A stretch of DNA of 64,000 nucleotides. Origin: Armatimonadota bacterium. GTDB lineage: Bacteria; Armatimonadota; Hebobacteria; CAIYQO01. The stretch covers positions 1-64,000 of the forward strand of contig JAKPKV010000020.1 of the NCBI GenBank assembly GCA_029553475.1, given 5' to 3'. Positions within the stretch are counted from its first letter, which is position 1. Each line of letters opens with the position of its first letter. Positions 45,157 to 54,145 of the stretch are shown piece by piece. Below the pieces are notes generated by a model, which saw only the letters and a program-made list of their open reading frames with translations, had not been told where the DNA came from and ran no database searches. The position numbers and the translations under genes were made by a program.

Positions 45157-46728
45157 ATGAGCGACGACTATGACGCCAGCCTGACGATGGCGGAGCGCAA
45201 GCGGCACGGGGTGTTTTACACGCCGGGGCCGGTGGTGCGCTATCTGCTGCGGGCGACGGCGCCGGCGGGACCGGTGGCGGATTTGAGCTGCGGAGACGGG
45301 GCGTTTCTGGCGGAAGCGGCGGGGCTGGGGCTGCCGGTGATGGGCATCGAGCAGGACGCTGCGGCGCTGGCGCGTGCGGAGGAACGATTATCCGTAATCA
45401 TCCCCCCTCTCATCGGGGAGAGGGGGCAAGGGGGTGAGGGGGCGCGTTACCATCTCCATTGCGGCGACGGCCTCATCCCCGATCTGCCGTGGACGCCCGA
45501 CGTGGTGCTCGGCAATCCGCCGTATCTGGAGGCGAAGAAGGCGGCGGCGGCGCTGAAGGCATGCTGCCGGCGGCTGTTCCCCGATATCGCGCGCGGCGGC
45601 TTCGATGTCTTCATCTGCTTTCTCAAGGCCGGGCTGGATGTGCTGCCCTCCGGCGGGCGGCTGGGGTACATCGTGCCGAACAAGGTGCTGGTGGCGGAGT
45701 ACGCGCGGCCGCTGCGCGAGCTGCTGCTGCGCGAGACGACGATTCTGGAGGTGGTGGACGTCTCCGACCTGCCCACCTTCCGCGACGCCGCCGTCTACCC
45801 GGTGCTGCTGGTGCTGCGCAAGGCGCCGCCGCCGGCGGGGCACCGGGTGCGGGCCGGCCAAGTGACCGATCTCGCGCAACTGGAGACGGGCGATTTTCCC
45901 AGGGCGGAGATTCCGCAGGCACGCTGGGCGGCGACGGCGCGGAGCGTCTGCTGGCTGCCGCCCGTTGACCCCGTCGCGCGCGGGCTGGTGGACCGCCTCA
46001 CCGCCGACCCGCGGGCCGTGCGCCTGGGCGCGCTGCTGGCGCTGCGCTGGGCCGTCTCCTTCCACCGCGCCGGGCTGCGCGACCGCTTCATCTTCCCGTC
46101 GCCGCGCGGGCGCTGCCCGCGCCCGCTCATCGGCGGCAAGCGCTACCACGGCAACGCCGACGTGGCGCGCTACCGGCTGGCGTGGAGCGGCTGGTGGATT
46201 GACTACGATGAAGACCGCGCCCGCGCGGAGGGCAACGCGCTGCCGCCCGCCCGCCTCTTCGCCGGCCCCAAGCTACTCATCGCGCAGAACGCCCGCCGCA
46301 TCGTCGCCACGCTGGACGCCTCGGACAGCGCGTGCAAGGATACCTTCCTCGTGGGACATCAGCGCGGCGACGCGCCGCTCGCCTACCTCCTCGCCCTCCT
46401 CAACAGCGCGCTGCTGAGCTACCTCTACGGCGTGCTCTTCAAAGCCACCCACGTGGGCGGCGGCTACCTGCACTACCTCGGCAGCTATTTGGAAAGCCTG
46501 CCCATCCGCCTGGCCGACCCCGCGCCGCTCGGCGCCCTCGCGGCGCGCCTGCTCGACCCCGACCTCCCCGGCGCCGACCGCCGCGCCCTCGACCGCGCGG
46601 TGGACGAGGCGGTGTTCGACCTATATGAGCTGACGCCGGCGGAGCGCGCGCTGGTGACGGCGGCGGTGCCCTACGCCTGGGGTGAGCCGGGGCAGCGGAG
46701 AGGGCGGTGGAAGGCGGAGGACTGGTGA
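45157..46728 (+). CDS. Orphan N6-adenine DNA methyltransferase with target recognition region
   Basis: A 523-residue enzyme of the TaqI/Eco57I-like class. The N-terminal ERKRHGVFYTPGPVVRYLL is the usual class opener. SAM motif I is VADLSCGDGAFLAEA, and the catalytic motif IV is DVVLGNPPYLEAKK. The C-terminal half (about 260-450) is the likely DNA-recognition region, ending with LLNSALLSYLY and HYLGSYLESLPI, typical of this group. No endonuclease gene is adjacent, so it may be a solitary methyltransferase. Residues about 80-95 (VIIPPLIGERGQGGEG) are encoded by a dispersed palindrome lying in frame. Confidence 0.85.
   Translation: MSDDYDASLTMAERKRHGVFYTPGPVVRYLLRATAPAGPVADLSCGDGAFLAEAAGLGLPVMGIEQDAAALARAEERLSVIIPPLIGERGQGGEGARYHLHCGDGLIPDLPWTPDVVLGNPPYLEAKKAAAALKACCRRLFPDIARGGFDVFICFLKAGLDVLPSGGRLGYIVPNKVLVAEYARPLRELLLRETTILEVVDVSDLPTFRDAAVYPVLLVLRKAPPPAGHRVRAGQVTDLAQLETGDFPRAEIPQARWAATARSVCWLPPVDPVARGLVDRLTADPRAVRLGALLALRWAVSFHRAGLRDRFIFPSPRGRCPRPLIGGKRYHGNADVARYRLAWSGWWIDYDEDRARAEGNALPPARLFAGPKLLIAQNARRIVATLDASDSACKDTFLVGHQRGDAPLAYLLALLNSALLSYLYGVLFKATHVGGGYLHYLGSYLESLPIRLADPAPLGALAARLLDPDLPGADRRALDRAVDEAVFDLYELTPAERALVTAAVPYAWGEPGQRRGRWKAEDW
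45400..45452. repeat. Dispersed C/G-run palindrome inside the methyltransferase gene
   Basis: CCCCCCTCTC and GAGAGGGGG flank a short loop, followed by CAAGGGGGTGAGGGGG. The sequence is like the intergenic palindromes at 6505 and 39935, and it is read in frame as extra residues between SAM motif regions. Confidence 0.6.
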
Positions 46729-46773
46729 AGGGGCATGGCGCAGACCGGGGCCGCGGCGTTGCACTCCGCCTAT

Positions 46774-46871
46774 ACTGGGGCCGCGGAATTGCATTCCGCA
46801 CGAGTGACCTCACCCTGTCGTTGAACAAAGAGCGTGCAAACTCGTGCGGAGTACAACTCCGCGGCCCCAGT
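46774..46871. mobile_element. 98-bp inverted-repeat element between convergent genes
   Basis: Arms 46774-46805 (ACTGGGGCCGCGGAATTG...) and 46840-46871 are complementary with 3 mismatches in 32. A third partial copy of the arm (GGGGCCGCGGCGTTGCACTCCGC) precedes at 46747-46769. It may serve as a bidirectional terminator for the methyltransferase and DUF547 genes. Confidence 0.65.
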
Positions 46872-46882
46872 GTGCCCCTGGC

Positions 46883-47785
46883 TCACGCCGCCTCCTGCAT
46901 CGTCTCCGTCGCGCGGGGGCTGGCGTTCAGCCGCCAATCGTAGGCGCGGTAGCGGAGGGGGTAGTTGTCGTCAATCACCACGGTGCGGCCGACGTCGGAG
47001 AGATAGGGGAGCATCATGGTGATGAGGTCGTTGGGCTGATCGGGCGCGGTGTCGCGCAGCCAGGTGGTGAAATCGTCGGCGAACCAGGTGAAGATGGGGC
47101 TCACCAGCAGGGCGCGGTTCATCACGTCCACGCGCACCTTCTCATCATCGGTGAGGAAGCGGCGCATCTGGTCCCCCAACTGCTCCTCTAGCCGCTCCGG
47201 CAGGTAGGCTTCCCGGCGCAGGCGCGGGCCGCCACGGGCGGCGGGGGAGAGGGCGAAATGGGTGCGCGCGTCATGGAACACCGGGCGGATGACGCCGTGC
47301 TCGATCTCCTCCAGCGTCATCAGTGTGCCGCCCACGGGGAAGCGCAGCGCGTAGAAGACACGGCCCACCGGGCGCACCTGCAGGATGCTCGCCACCGGGT
47401 ACGCGTCACACACCGCCAAAAGCGCCAATGCGTTGTAGGCGTTCAGCCAGTAGGCGAGCCGATCCGCGTCAGCGGGGAAGAAGGCGGGCGTGTTCTGCGG
47501 GCTGTACGCCTCAATCCACGCCACGAAGCGGTAGAGGCCCATCGGATCGCGGCGCAGCGCCGCGTAATCCACCAGGCCGTCCTCATCCACGATGGCCCGC
47601 AGCACCGGCGAAAAATCCTCGTGCGGGAAGCGGGCGCCGGGCGGCAGCGGCTCCGGCGGCACGCGCGTGGGGGTATGCAGCACCCGCGGGCGCAGCTGCG
47701 CCGCCACCACCAGCGCCGTCGCCGCCCCCACGGCCGCCCCCGCCACCGTCGCGCCGATGCGCGCCCAGGGAATCCGGTTACTCAT
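46883..47785 (-). CDS. DUF547-domain protein, membrane-anchored
   Basis: A 300-residue protein with an N-terminal anchor (IGATVAGAAVGAATALVVAAQL). The DUF547 core runs about 55-260: FSPVLRAIVDEDGLVDYAAL, the signature ADRLAYWLNAYNALALLAVC, LMTLEEIEHGVIRPVF and DARTHFALSPAARGGPRLRR. The family is widespread and likely enzymatic (transglutaminase-like fold suggested), but has no proven reaction. ATG 47785 follows GGAGGTGCGAC. It is divergent from the nitroreductase gene. Confidence 0.85.
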   Translation of the reverse strand: MSNRIPWARIGATVAGAAVGAATALVVAAQLRPRVLHTPTRVPPEPLPPGARFPHEDFSPVLRAIVDEDGLVDYAALRRDPMGLYRFVAWIEAYSPQNTPAFFPADADRLAYWLNAYNALALLAVCDAYPVASILQVRPVGRVFYALRFPVGGTLMTLEEIEHGVIRPVFHDARTHFALSPAARGGPRLRREAYLPERLEEQLGDQMRRFLTDDEKVRVDVMNRALLVSPIFTWFADDFTTWLRDTAPDQPNDLITMMLPYLSDVGRTVVIDDNYPLRYRAYDWRLNASPRATETMQEAA

Positions 47786-47894
47786 GTCGCACCTCCGTTA
47801 CTCACGATATTCCCGGCGCGGGAGAGGCCGCGGGGTGGAAGTCGCGACAGGGGCGTTTTTGCGCGCTTCCCGCGCCGCCGTGTAGAATGGGGCC

Positions 47895-48737
47895 ATGCGT
47901 ATGACCATTGACCACATCCGCTGCACGCGCTGTCAGGCGTGCGTGGCCGCCTGCCCGGAACGGCTGATCGGCGCGGGGCCGGTGACGGACCCGGACCTGG
48001 CGACGTACTGCCTGCGCTGCGGGCATTGCCTGGCGGCGTGCCCGGCGGGGGCGATTGCCGTCGAAGGGGTGGGGGAGGCGCCGGCGGGCGCCGGCGTTTC
48101 GTCGGCAGCCCTGCTGGCGCTGCTGCGCGCGCGGCGCAGCGGACGGCAATACACGAATGAGCCGGTCGCGCGGGAGCATCTGCGGGCGCTGCTCGACGCG
48201 GCGGCGACGGCGCCCAGCGCGAAGAATTTTCGCGCGGTGAAGGTGTATGTCTATACCGACGCCGCGACGATTACGGCTCTCCGCGCGGCTACCGTCGCCT
48301 GCTACCGCCGCCTGCGCGGGCTGCTGCGGCTGCCCGGCCACCGGGTGCTCTACCGCCTGCTGGGCGTACCGGCGGCGCTGCATGAAAAGCTCGATCACGA
48401 TGCCCGCTTCCTGACGGCGACGGACGGCGACCCGCTGCTGCACGGGGCGCGGACGCTGCTCGCGTTCACCGCCCCGCGCGGCTGGGCACAGGGTGTGGGC
48501 GATGCCTGGCTGGCCGCGCACAGCGCCGTCCTCTACGCGGAAACGATCCCCCTCGCCACCTGCTACAACGGCTTCGTCGCCCAGGCGGCGGGTATGGATG
48601 GGCGCGTGCGTCGCGCGCTGGGCGTGCCGGCGCGCGAGACGACCGTGGCGGTGCTCACCCTCGGCTACCCGGCGGCACGTCCCCACCGCGCGCTGGTGCG
48701 GGAGGGATTGGCGGCAGCGTGGGATCTCGAGGGGTGA
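47895..48737 (+). CDS. Ferredoxin-nitroreductase fusion protein
   Basis: A 280-residue protein. The N-terminal bacterial ferredoxin domain has two 4Fe-4S motifs, CTRCQACVAACP and CLRCGHCLAACP. The nitroreductase domain starts at about residue 75 (LRARRSGRQYTNEPV, the FMN phosphate-binding region) with AATAPSAKNFRAVKVYVY, a middle segment with little conservation, and TVAVLTLGYPAARP at the end. It would transfer electrons from ferredoxin-type clusters to FMN and an unknown acceptor. A -10-like TAGAAT lies just before ATG 47895. Confidence 0.88.
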   Translation: MRMTIDHIRCTRCQACVAACPERLIGAGPVTDPDLATYCLRCGHCLAACPAGAIAVEGVGEAPAGAGVSSAALLALLRARRSGRQYTNEPVAREHLRALLDAAATAPSAKNFRAVKVYVYTDAATITALRAATVACYRRLRGLLRLPGHRVLYRLLGVPAALHEKLDHDARFLTATDGDPLLHGARTLLAFTAPRGWAQGVGDAWLAAHSAVLYAETIPLATCYNGFVAQAAGMDGRVRRALGVPARETTVAVLTLGYPAARPHRALVREGLAAAWDLEG

Positions 48738-48770
48738 CTCCGGGCGGGAGTACGGTGGCATCGGGACGGG

Positions 48771-48845
48771 CGTTCCCTCCGTACAACGTTCCCTCCGTAC
48801 AAACGGCTCGCGGGGACGCTCGCCCGCCCATATGGCTCGCTGGGA
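48771..48845. repeat. Short tandem and imperfect direct repeats
   Basis: CGTTCCCTCCGTACAA occurs twice in tandem (48771-48786, 48787-48802). It is followed by two imperfect 25-30-nt copies beginning GGCTCGC (GGGACGCTCGCCCGCCC; GGGACGCGTCCCCGCCC). Only two units exist, so it is not a CRISPR array. Confidence 0.6.
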
Positions 48846-48868
48846 CGCGTCCCCGCCCGGCATACGTC

Positions 48869-48898
48869 GTGACATTCCCCGGGGTTATCAGGTACAAT
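48869..48898 (+). promoter_or_regulatory. Promoter of the CPA2 antiporter gene
   Basis: GTGACA (48869-48874) and TACAAT (48893-48898) with 18-nt spacing, 29 nt before ATG 48928. Confidence 0.5.
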
Positions 48899-48927
48899 AG
48901 CGTTCCCACGCATGTGCGGGATACGCG

Positions 48928-51291
48928 ATGGTTGATCTCTACCGTGAAATTGTGGTGCTGTTGATGATCGCGGCGGCCCTGGGGGTCGTCGCGGTGCGGC
49001 TGCGCCAGCCGTTGATTATCGGGTTCATCGCGGTGGGGGTGATTGCCGGGCCGCTGGTGCTGAACGGGATCCAGGCCAAGGAGCAATTGCACCTGATGGC
49101 CGAGATGGGGTTGGCGCTGCTGCTCTTCGTGGTCGGGCTGCGGCTGGACGTGCAGTTGCTGCGCAGCATGGGGATGGTGGCGCTCACCGCCGGCCTCGGG
49201 CAGGTGCTGGCCACCACGGGCGTCGGGTATCTGCTGGCGCTGCTCTTCGGGCAGCCGCCGCTCACCGCGCTGTATATCGCGCTGGCGCTCACCTTCTCCA
49301 GCACCATCATCGTGGTGAAGCTGCTCTCCGATAAGCACGAAGCGGAGGCGCTGCACGGGCGTATCGCGCTGAGCATCCTCATCGTGCAGGACCTGGTGGT
49401 CATCGTCGCCATGATGCTGCTGACCGCCCACGGCGGCGCGGCGGGGAATCCCGGCTGGCCGGCGGTGGTGATGATCGGCAAGGGCGTCATCTTCCTCGCC
49501 GTGCTGTGGGCGACGGCCTATTTCGTGCTGCCGCGGCTGCTGCCGCTCCTGGCGCGCTCCACGGAGCTGCTGCTGTTGTTCGCCATCGCCTGGGCGCTGC
49601 TGCTGGCCTTCGTCGGTGACTGGCTCGGTTTCGGCAAAGAGGTGGGGGCGTTTCTGGGCGGGGTGTCGCTCGCCTCGACGATGGTGCGCGACACCATCGC
49701 CGCCAAGCTGGTGAGCCTGCGCGACTTCCTGCTGCTCTTTTTCTTCATCGAGATGGGCAGCCGGCTGGAGGTCTCCACGCTCGGCGGGCAGCTCGGGATC
49801 GCGCTGGCGCTGTCCGCCTTCGTGCTCTTCGTCAAGCCGCTCATCGTGATGCTGCTGGTGGCGGCGATGGGGTATCGCCGGCGCACGAGTTTTATGACCG
49901 GCATCAGCCTGGCGCAGGTCAGCGAGTTCTCGCTCATCCTGGTGGCGATGGGCGTGACCACCGGGTTAGCGCCGGATACGCTGGGGCTGATGACGCTGGT
50001 CGCGCTCATCACCATCGGTTTCTCCAGCTCCGCGATTCAATACGCGCAGGGGCTTTACGAGCGGCTGGCGCCCGGCCTGCGGTTCCTGGATTGGCGGGGG
50101 CGGCACCGCGAGGACGCCACGCTGGCGGCGCTGCCGATGGGTCCGCACGTCATCCTCTTCGGCGTCGGGCGCTATGGCACGAGCATTGCCGAGGAGCTGA
50201 TCGCGCGCGGGCGGACGGTGTTGGGGGTAGATTTTGACCCGCAGGCGGTGAACGCGTGGACGGCGCGCGGGTGGCCGGCGGTGTTCGGCGACGCCGAAGA
50301 CCCGGAGTTCACCGAGACGCTGCCGCTGGCGACCGCGCCCTGGGTGGTGAGCTCGATTCGCGACGCGCGGCTGAACGGCGCGCTGGCGCGCGCGGTGCGC
50401 CACGGCGGATATCAGGGTAACCTCGCCGTCGCCGCGGGTGATCGCGAGGAAGGCGAGGACGTGCTCCGCGAGATGCCGGGGCTGCTGTTTGTCCCCTTCG
50501 AGGATGCCGCCGTCCAGGCGGTAGACATGCTGGTGCTGACGGAAGACTCTATTGCGAGGGATACGATGGATACTTTAATCGCCTCTCTGTCACGACATTA
50601 TGTGATCTGCGGGTTTGGCCGCATGGGCCAGCAGATCGCCACGGATTTCCTGCGCGAAGGCGTGCCCTTCGTGGTGGTGGAAGACAACCCCGAGCAGCTG
50701 CCGCGGCTGCGGGCGCAGAATGTGCCGCACCTGGTCGGGCCGGCGAGCAACGACGAGGTGCTGCAGCAGGCGGGCATCGCCCGCGCGAAAGGGCTGATTG
50801 CCGTCGCCTCGACGGACGAGGCGAACGTCTTCATCGTGCTCACCGCGCGCGGGATGAACCGTGAGCTGTATATCGTGGCGCGCTCCATCCGCGAGGAGAA
50901 CGAGGACAAGCTGCTGCGCGCCGGCGCGGACCGGGTGATGTCGCCGTATATCCTGGGCGGGCGGCGCATGGCGGCGGCGGTGACGAAGCCGGGGGTGATG
51001 GATTTCCTCGATCTGGTGCTGCACAGCGAGCACTTCAGCACCGACATCGCGCACATCACCGTGCCGACGGACTCCACGAGCGCGGGACGCTCGCTGGAAG
51101 AGCTGGGCCTCTGGCAGGCCTGCGGCGTCACCGTGCTGGCGGTGCAGCGCCCCGGCGAGGAGCTCCTCGCCAATCCCTGCCCCGATTACGTCATCCACCC
51201 CGGCGACGACCTGATCGTGATGGGCACTCCGCAGCAAATCGCCGCCACCGCCGCGTATTTCGCCGCCGTGCCGGTGCGTGACGGGGGGTAG
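48928..51291 (+). CDS. CPA2-family cation:proton antiporter with two RCK domains
   Basis: A 787-residue KefB/YbaL-like transporter. About 12 transmembrane helices occupy residues 1-385, including LTFSSTIIVVKLLSDK and ILIVQDLVVIVAMMLL (family Asp), and WLGFGKEVGAFLGGVSLA. Two RCK N domains follow: HVILFGVGRYGTSIAEELI (about 400) and HYVICGFGRMGQQIATDFL (about 552), both with G-x-G-x-x-G. A TrkA C domain ends the chain (ELGLWQACGVTVLAVQRPGE, HPGDDLIVMG). It probably exchanges K+ or Na+ for protons under nucleotide control. A repeated RCK unit within one polypeptide is unusual but known. The start lacks a strong ribosome site. Confidence 0.88.
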   Translation: MVDLYREIVVLLMIAAALGVVAVRLRQPLIIGFIAVGVIAGPLVLNGIQAKEQLHLMAEMGLALLLFVVGLRLDVQLLRSMGMVALTAGLGQVLATTGVGYLLALLFGQPPLTALYIALALTFSSTIIVVKLLSDKHEAEALHGRIALSILIVQDLVVIVAMMLLTAHGGAAGNPGWPAVVMIGKGVIFLAVLWATAYFVLPRLLPLLARSTELLLLFAIAWALLLAFVGDWLGFGKEVGAFLGGVSLASTMVRDTIAAKLVSLRDFLLLFFFIEMGSRLEVSTLGGQLGIALALSAFVLFVKPLIVMLLVAAMGYRRRTSFMTGISLAQVSEFSLILVAMGVTTGLAPDTLGLMTLVALITIGFSSSAIQYAQGLYERLAPGLRFLDWRGRHREDATLAALPMGPHVILFGVGRYGTSIAEELIARGRTVLGVDFDPQAVNAWTARGWPAVFGDAEDPEFTETLPLATAPWVVSSIRDARLNGALARAVRHGGYQGNLAVAAGDREEGEDVLREMPGLLFVPFEDAAVQAVDMLVLTEDSIARDTMDTLIASLSRHYVICGFGRMGQQIATDFLREGVPFVVVEDNPEQLPRLRAQNVPHLVGPASNDEVLQQAGIARAKGLIAVASTDEANVFIVLTARGMNRELYIVARSIREENEDKLLRAGADRVMSPYILGGRRMAAAVTKPGVMDFLDLVLHSEHFSTDIAHITVPTDSTSAGRSLEELGLWQACGVTVLAVQRPGEELLANPCPDYVIHPGDDLIVMGTPQQIAATAAYFAAVPVRDGG

Positions 51292-51366
51292 GAGGGGTGC
51301 CGGGGAGTGGCGGCCGTCCCGGTGTGCTGGAGGAGTCACGAGCACGAGTTACGAGTACGAGTACGA

Positions 51367-52155
51367 TTATGGGGCATACATCTCGCCGGGCACCAGGCGG
51401 TCCTGAATGCCGAGGAAGCGTTCGATCTCCTGCTCCACAAAGCGAGCCTGGTTGGGCTGCTCGAAGTTGGAGACGAGGGTGAGGCGCTCGCCGCTTTTCA
51501 ACTGCACGCCGACCGCGTAGGAGCGCGACTCCTTGCGTCCCCGCTTCTCCTTACAGAAGAGCTGGTCAATCCCCTCGGTGCCGATGGCGCGGCCGCCGGG
51601 CCACCACAGCGGGTAGTGCCGCACGGTGAGGGTGTAGTTGGACAGGCGGAACTCGGTGGTGTTCAGCAGCCCGGCCAGCGCGCTGTAGCCGATGCAGATG
51701 CCCGTGGCGAGGTGAAGCATCGGGAAGAGGGCGGTGTGCCACGGCGCCGACCCCCCCACGATGTCGGGGATCATCACCGCGTAAATCGTGAAGATGATGC
51801 CGTTCCAGAAGAGGCTGAACACGAGCAGGGGGATGACCGCGCAGGAAATCCAGCGGCGGGTGATGACCAGGGTGCCGGCGGCGCGGTGCATCGCGAAGCC
51901 GCGCGGCATCTCCACCTCGCTCTTTGGCATCGGCTGAAAATAGCCGCGCACGCGCTCGACGATGCCGCCGAGGATGCCGCCGGCCGCGGGCGTCACGGTG
52001 GTGAGCACGTGCGGCGTGGGCGCGGACGGCGCGGCGGGCAGCAGGTGCGCGAAGCTGAAAATTTCATGGCACGCCGTGCACTTGGCGATGGCGCTTTTGA
52101 CATTGATGTCGTCCGCCGGGATGACGCGCCGGCATGACGGGCAGGTGATGTGCAT
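51367..52155 (-). CDS. Zinc-finger membrane protein (MJ0042-like finger)
   Basis: A 262-residue protein. The N-terminal finger ITCPSCRRVIPADD ... AKCTACHEIFSF has the C-x2-C-x19-C-x2-C spacing of MJ0042-type fingers. Two hydrophobic helices (ISCAVIPLLVFSLFWNGIIFTIY; ALFPMLHLATGICIGYSALAGLL) precede a PH-like beta domain (FRLSNYTLTVRHYPLWW, YAVGVQLKSGERLTLVSNF). The function is unknown. ATG 52155 is 7 nt after GGAGG; a second ATG at 52161 is too near that site. It is divergent from the GNAT cassette. Confidence 0.75.
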   Translation of the reverse strand: MHITCPSCRRVIPADDINVKSAIAKCTACHEIFSFAHLLPAAPSAPTPHVLTTVTPAAGGILGGIVERVRGYFQPMPKSEVEMPRGFAMHRAAGTLVITRRWISCAVIPLLVFSLFWNGIIFTIYAVMIPDIVGGSAPWHTALFPMLHLATGICIGYSALAGLLNTTEFRLSNYTLTVRHYPLWWPGGRAIGTEGIDQLFCKEKRGRKESRSYAVGVQLKSGERLTLVSNFEQPNQARFVEQEIERFLGIQDRLVPGEMYAP

Positions 52156-52369
52156 GGTCATCCTCCGAAAGCATCCTGTGTGTAGAAAATTCGCGGAACG
52201 TGCGTGTGGCTCCTGCCGCCGGCAGGAACGCGAAGATGGCAGAGAGCGGGTCAGCGTGTCGAGTACGCGTTCGGCGTGCGCGCCCACTGCGCGAGCTCCG
52301 GCGAGCTCAGACGGAGCGCATGCCCGGACTCTTCGTGCGGCAGTATAGCGAGTGACGGCGCTGTTCGTG

Positions 52370-53253
52370 TTGCCGATACTCGTTCGTCGTCGCGCCGCGG
52401 CGGAGCACGGCACGTCCGATTAGGCAATCCGGCGGCGAAAAGCCGCCAATGGAGCGTCGTCCACATGGAGAACAAGACCGAAACCTGGCAGCAACAGTGC
52501 CTGGCAGCATTGGAAAACAACCTTGCGTCACATTGGGATATTCCTGCTGACGCCTTTTACAGCAGATCCGTTCAACGCATGGCAGGGAAACATCAGCAAG
52601 CGATCTGGTCACCCTTTGGCGGCATAATCCGAACCGACGATGAGGTTTCTGCCCGCATACTGCAGGCCATTATCAGCAGCCATTATCTCAAGAAGGATAC
52701 CGGCGCCATTTCAGATGACTTTCCATTATTTCAGCATCTTGGCAGCATCGGCATCACCACATTCGATATCCTGCACTACCTGCACACACCTCGTGAAATA
52801 TCGCACACCGACGAGATTATCGTGGAGCTAGCGGACGACGATCCATTTCGCGCATCATTACCGCCGGCCGTCGAGCATATTTTTGCCGTGCGGAATGCGG
52901 CTGAAATCATTACGTATGCCTATAGTTTGCCGCAAATATCATGTGGCAGCTCGACGATCTACGCCGTTGGCGCAATGACTCACGCCGCATATCGGCGTCG
53001 GGGGTTGGGCAAAGGGGTTGTTGCCGCGCTGGTGAAGCAGTTATCCGCCGAGAAAAACCTGGCATTGTGGAACTGCGATGCCCGGAATGAAGCCTCTTTA
53101 CGGCTTGCCCGTGCCACCGGTTTCATCCGCCATATCTGGCACCTCGCATGGCGCACGATATAAGGAGCAGTGCTCTGCCGTCCATGGTCTGCTTGTCGCC
53201 GCCGGATGGCCGATCCGGACGCGCCGCGGCGCGACGACGGACGGCTACCGGCA
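52370..53253. mobile_element. GNAT gene flanked by long inverted repeats
   Basis: The left repeat 52370-52438 and right repeat 53196-53253 are inverted copies of one another. Shared blocks are CGTCGTCGCGCCGCGGCG, CGTCC-GATnnGGCnATCCGGC and GCCGGCGGCGA-like ends; the left copy has about 8 extra bases. The enclosed gene is lower in GC than its surroundings. The structure resembles a small non-autonomous cassette with cargo. Confidence 0.6.
52465..53163 (+). CDS. GNAT-family N-acetyltransferase in an inverted-repeat cassette
   Basis: A 232-residue protein. The C-terminal acetyltransferase core has STIYAVGAMTHAAYRRRGLGKGVVAALVKQL, including the R-R-x-x-G-x-G/A acetyl-CoA loop, and LWNCDARNEASLRLARATGF. 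The N-terminal half (MENKTETWQQQCLAALENNL) is family-specific and unrecognised. Substrate is unknown. Codon usage is more AT-rich than neighbouring genes. GGAG lies 13 nt before ATG 52465, a loose fit. Inverted repeats flank the gene. Confidence 0.8.
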   Translation: MENKTETWQQQCLAALENNLASHWDIPADAFYSRSVQRMAGKHQQAIWSPFGGIIRTDDEVSARILQAIISSHYLKKDTGAISDDFPLFQHLGSIGITTFDILHYLHTPREISHTDEIIVELADDDPFRASLPPAVEHIFAVRNAAEIITYAYSLPQISCGSSTIYAVGAMTHAAYRRRGLGKGVVAALVKQLSAEKNLALWNCDARNEASLRLARATGFIRHIWHLAWRTI

Positions 53254-53269
53254 CCCCGGCGCCGGCGGC

Positions 53270-54043
53270 TCATTTTGCCGTATACCCCCCATCCACCGGG
53301 ATGTTCGTCCCCGTGATGTAGGCCGAGGCGTCCGAGGCCAGGAAGACGATGATGCCCTTCACGTCAGTGTCATTCGCCAGCCGGCCCAGCAGCGTGCGTT
53401 CGCTGTACTGGCGCACGAAGGGTTCGGGCATGTCGTCCGTCCCGAACCCGCCGGGGCTCACGCAGTTGACGCGCACGCCGAAGCGGCCGTAGTAGCTGGC
53501 GAGGAAGCGGGTGAAGTTGAGCAGGCCGCCTTTGTGAAAGAAGTAGTCGGGATACCAGCCGTGCAGCGGCGTGTCGCGGTAGATGAAGGGGTCCGGCCCG
53601 ACCATGCCCTGGATGGAGCCGATATTGATGATGGCGCCCCGCCCGCGCGCGGCCATGCCGTCGCCGAACGCGCGCGAGATGAGGAAGAGGCCGGTGGCAT
53701 TGGCGTCCATGCTCGCGGCGAAGCGCGCGGCGCTGTCCGCGTACCCGTCGCGCATCGGCCGCAGCACGGCGTTGTTCACCAGCACATCCACCGGCCCGGC
53801 GGCGTCGCGCAGCGCCAGGATGGATGCCTCCTCCGCCTGGTCATACGCGAGCGCCGTCACGTCGTAGCCCCGTCCCCGCATCTCCTCGGCGCAGGCGGTC
53901 AGCGCGTCCAGTTGTCGCGAGGCGACGACCACCCGCGCCCCCGCCTCCGCCAGCGCCTCCGCCATCTGCCGCCCATAGCGGCCCGCCGCGCCCGTCACCA
54001 GCGCCGTCTTCCCGGTCAACGAAAAATGGTCGAGGATGGACAT
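53270..54043 (-). CDS. Short-chain dehydrogenase/reductase
   Basis: A 257-residue SDR. NAD(P) binding is by TALVTGAAGRYGRQMAEAL (T-G-x3-G-x-G), VDVLVNNAVLRP is the N-N-A motif, the catalytic Ser is in IINIGSIQG, and YFFHKGGLL gives Y-x3-K. The end, ITGTNIPVDGGYTAK, is typical. The substrate is unknown. ATG 54043 follows GGGAGTACGGC. It is divergent from the accB gene across a 240-bp palindromic element. Confidence 0.9.
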   Translation of the reverse strand: MSILDHFSLTGKTALVTGAAGRYGRQMAEALAEAGARVVVASRQLDALTACAEEMRGRGYDVTALAYDQAEEASILALRDAAGPVDVLVNNAVLRPMRDGYADSAARFAASMDANATGLFLISRAFGDGMAARGRGAIINIGSIQGMVGPDPFIYRDTPLHGWYPDYFFHKGGLLNFTRFLASYYGRFGVRVNCVSPGGFGTDDMPEPFVRQYSERTLLGRLANDTDVKGIIVFLASDASAYITGTNIPVDGGYTAK

Positions 54044-54145
54044 GCCGTACTCCCACACATCAATTACCGTTGCATTCGCCCCACGCGGGCCTCATCCTCC
54101 AACGCGTGCTCGTGCTCGTACTCGTATTCTTACTCCAACTCCTAC

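Noticed and set aside
48771-48845. Possible CRISPR-like direct repeats before the antiporter gene
   Set aside because: Only two 16-bp copies in direct contact and two imperfect longer copies. No spacers and no cas genes in the window.
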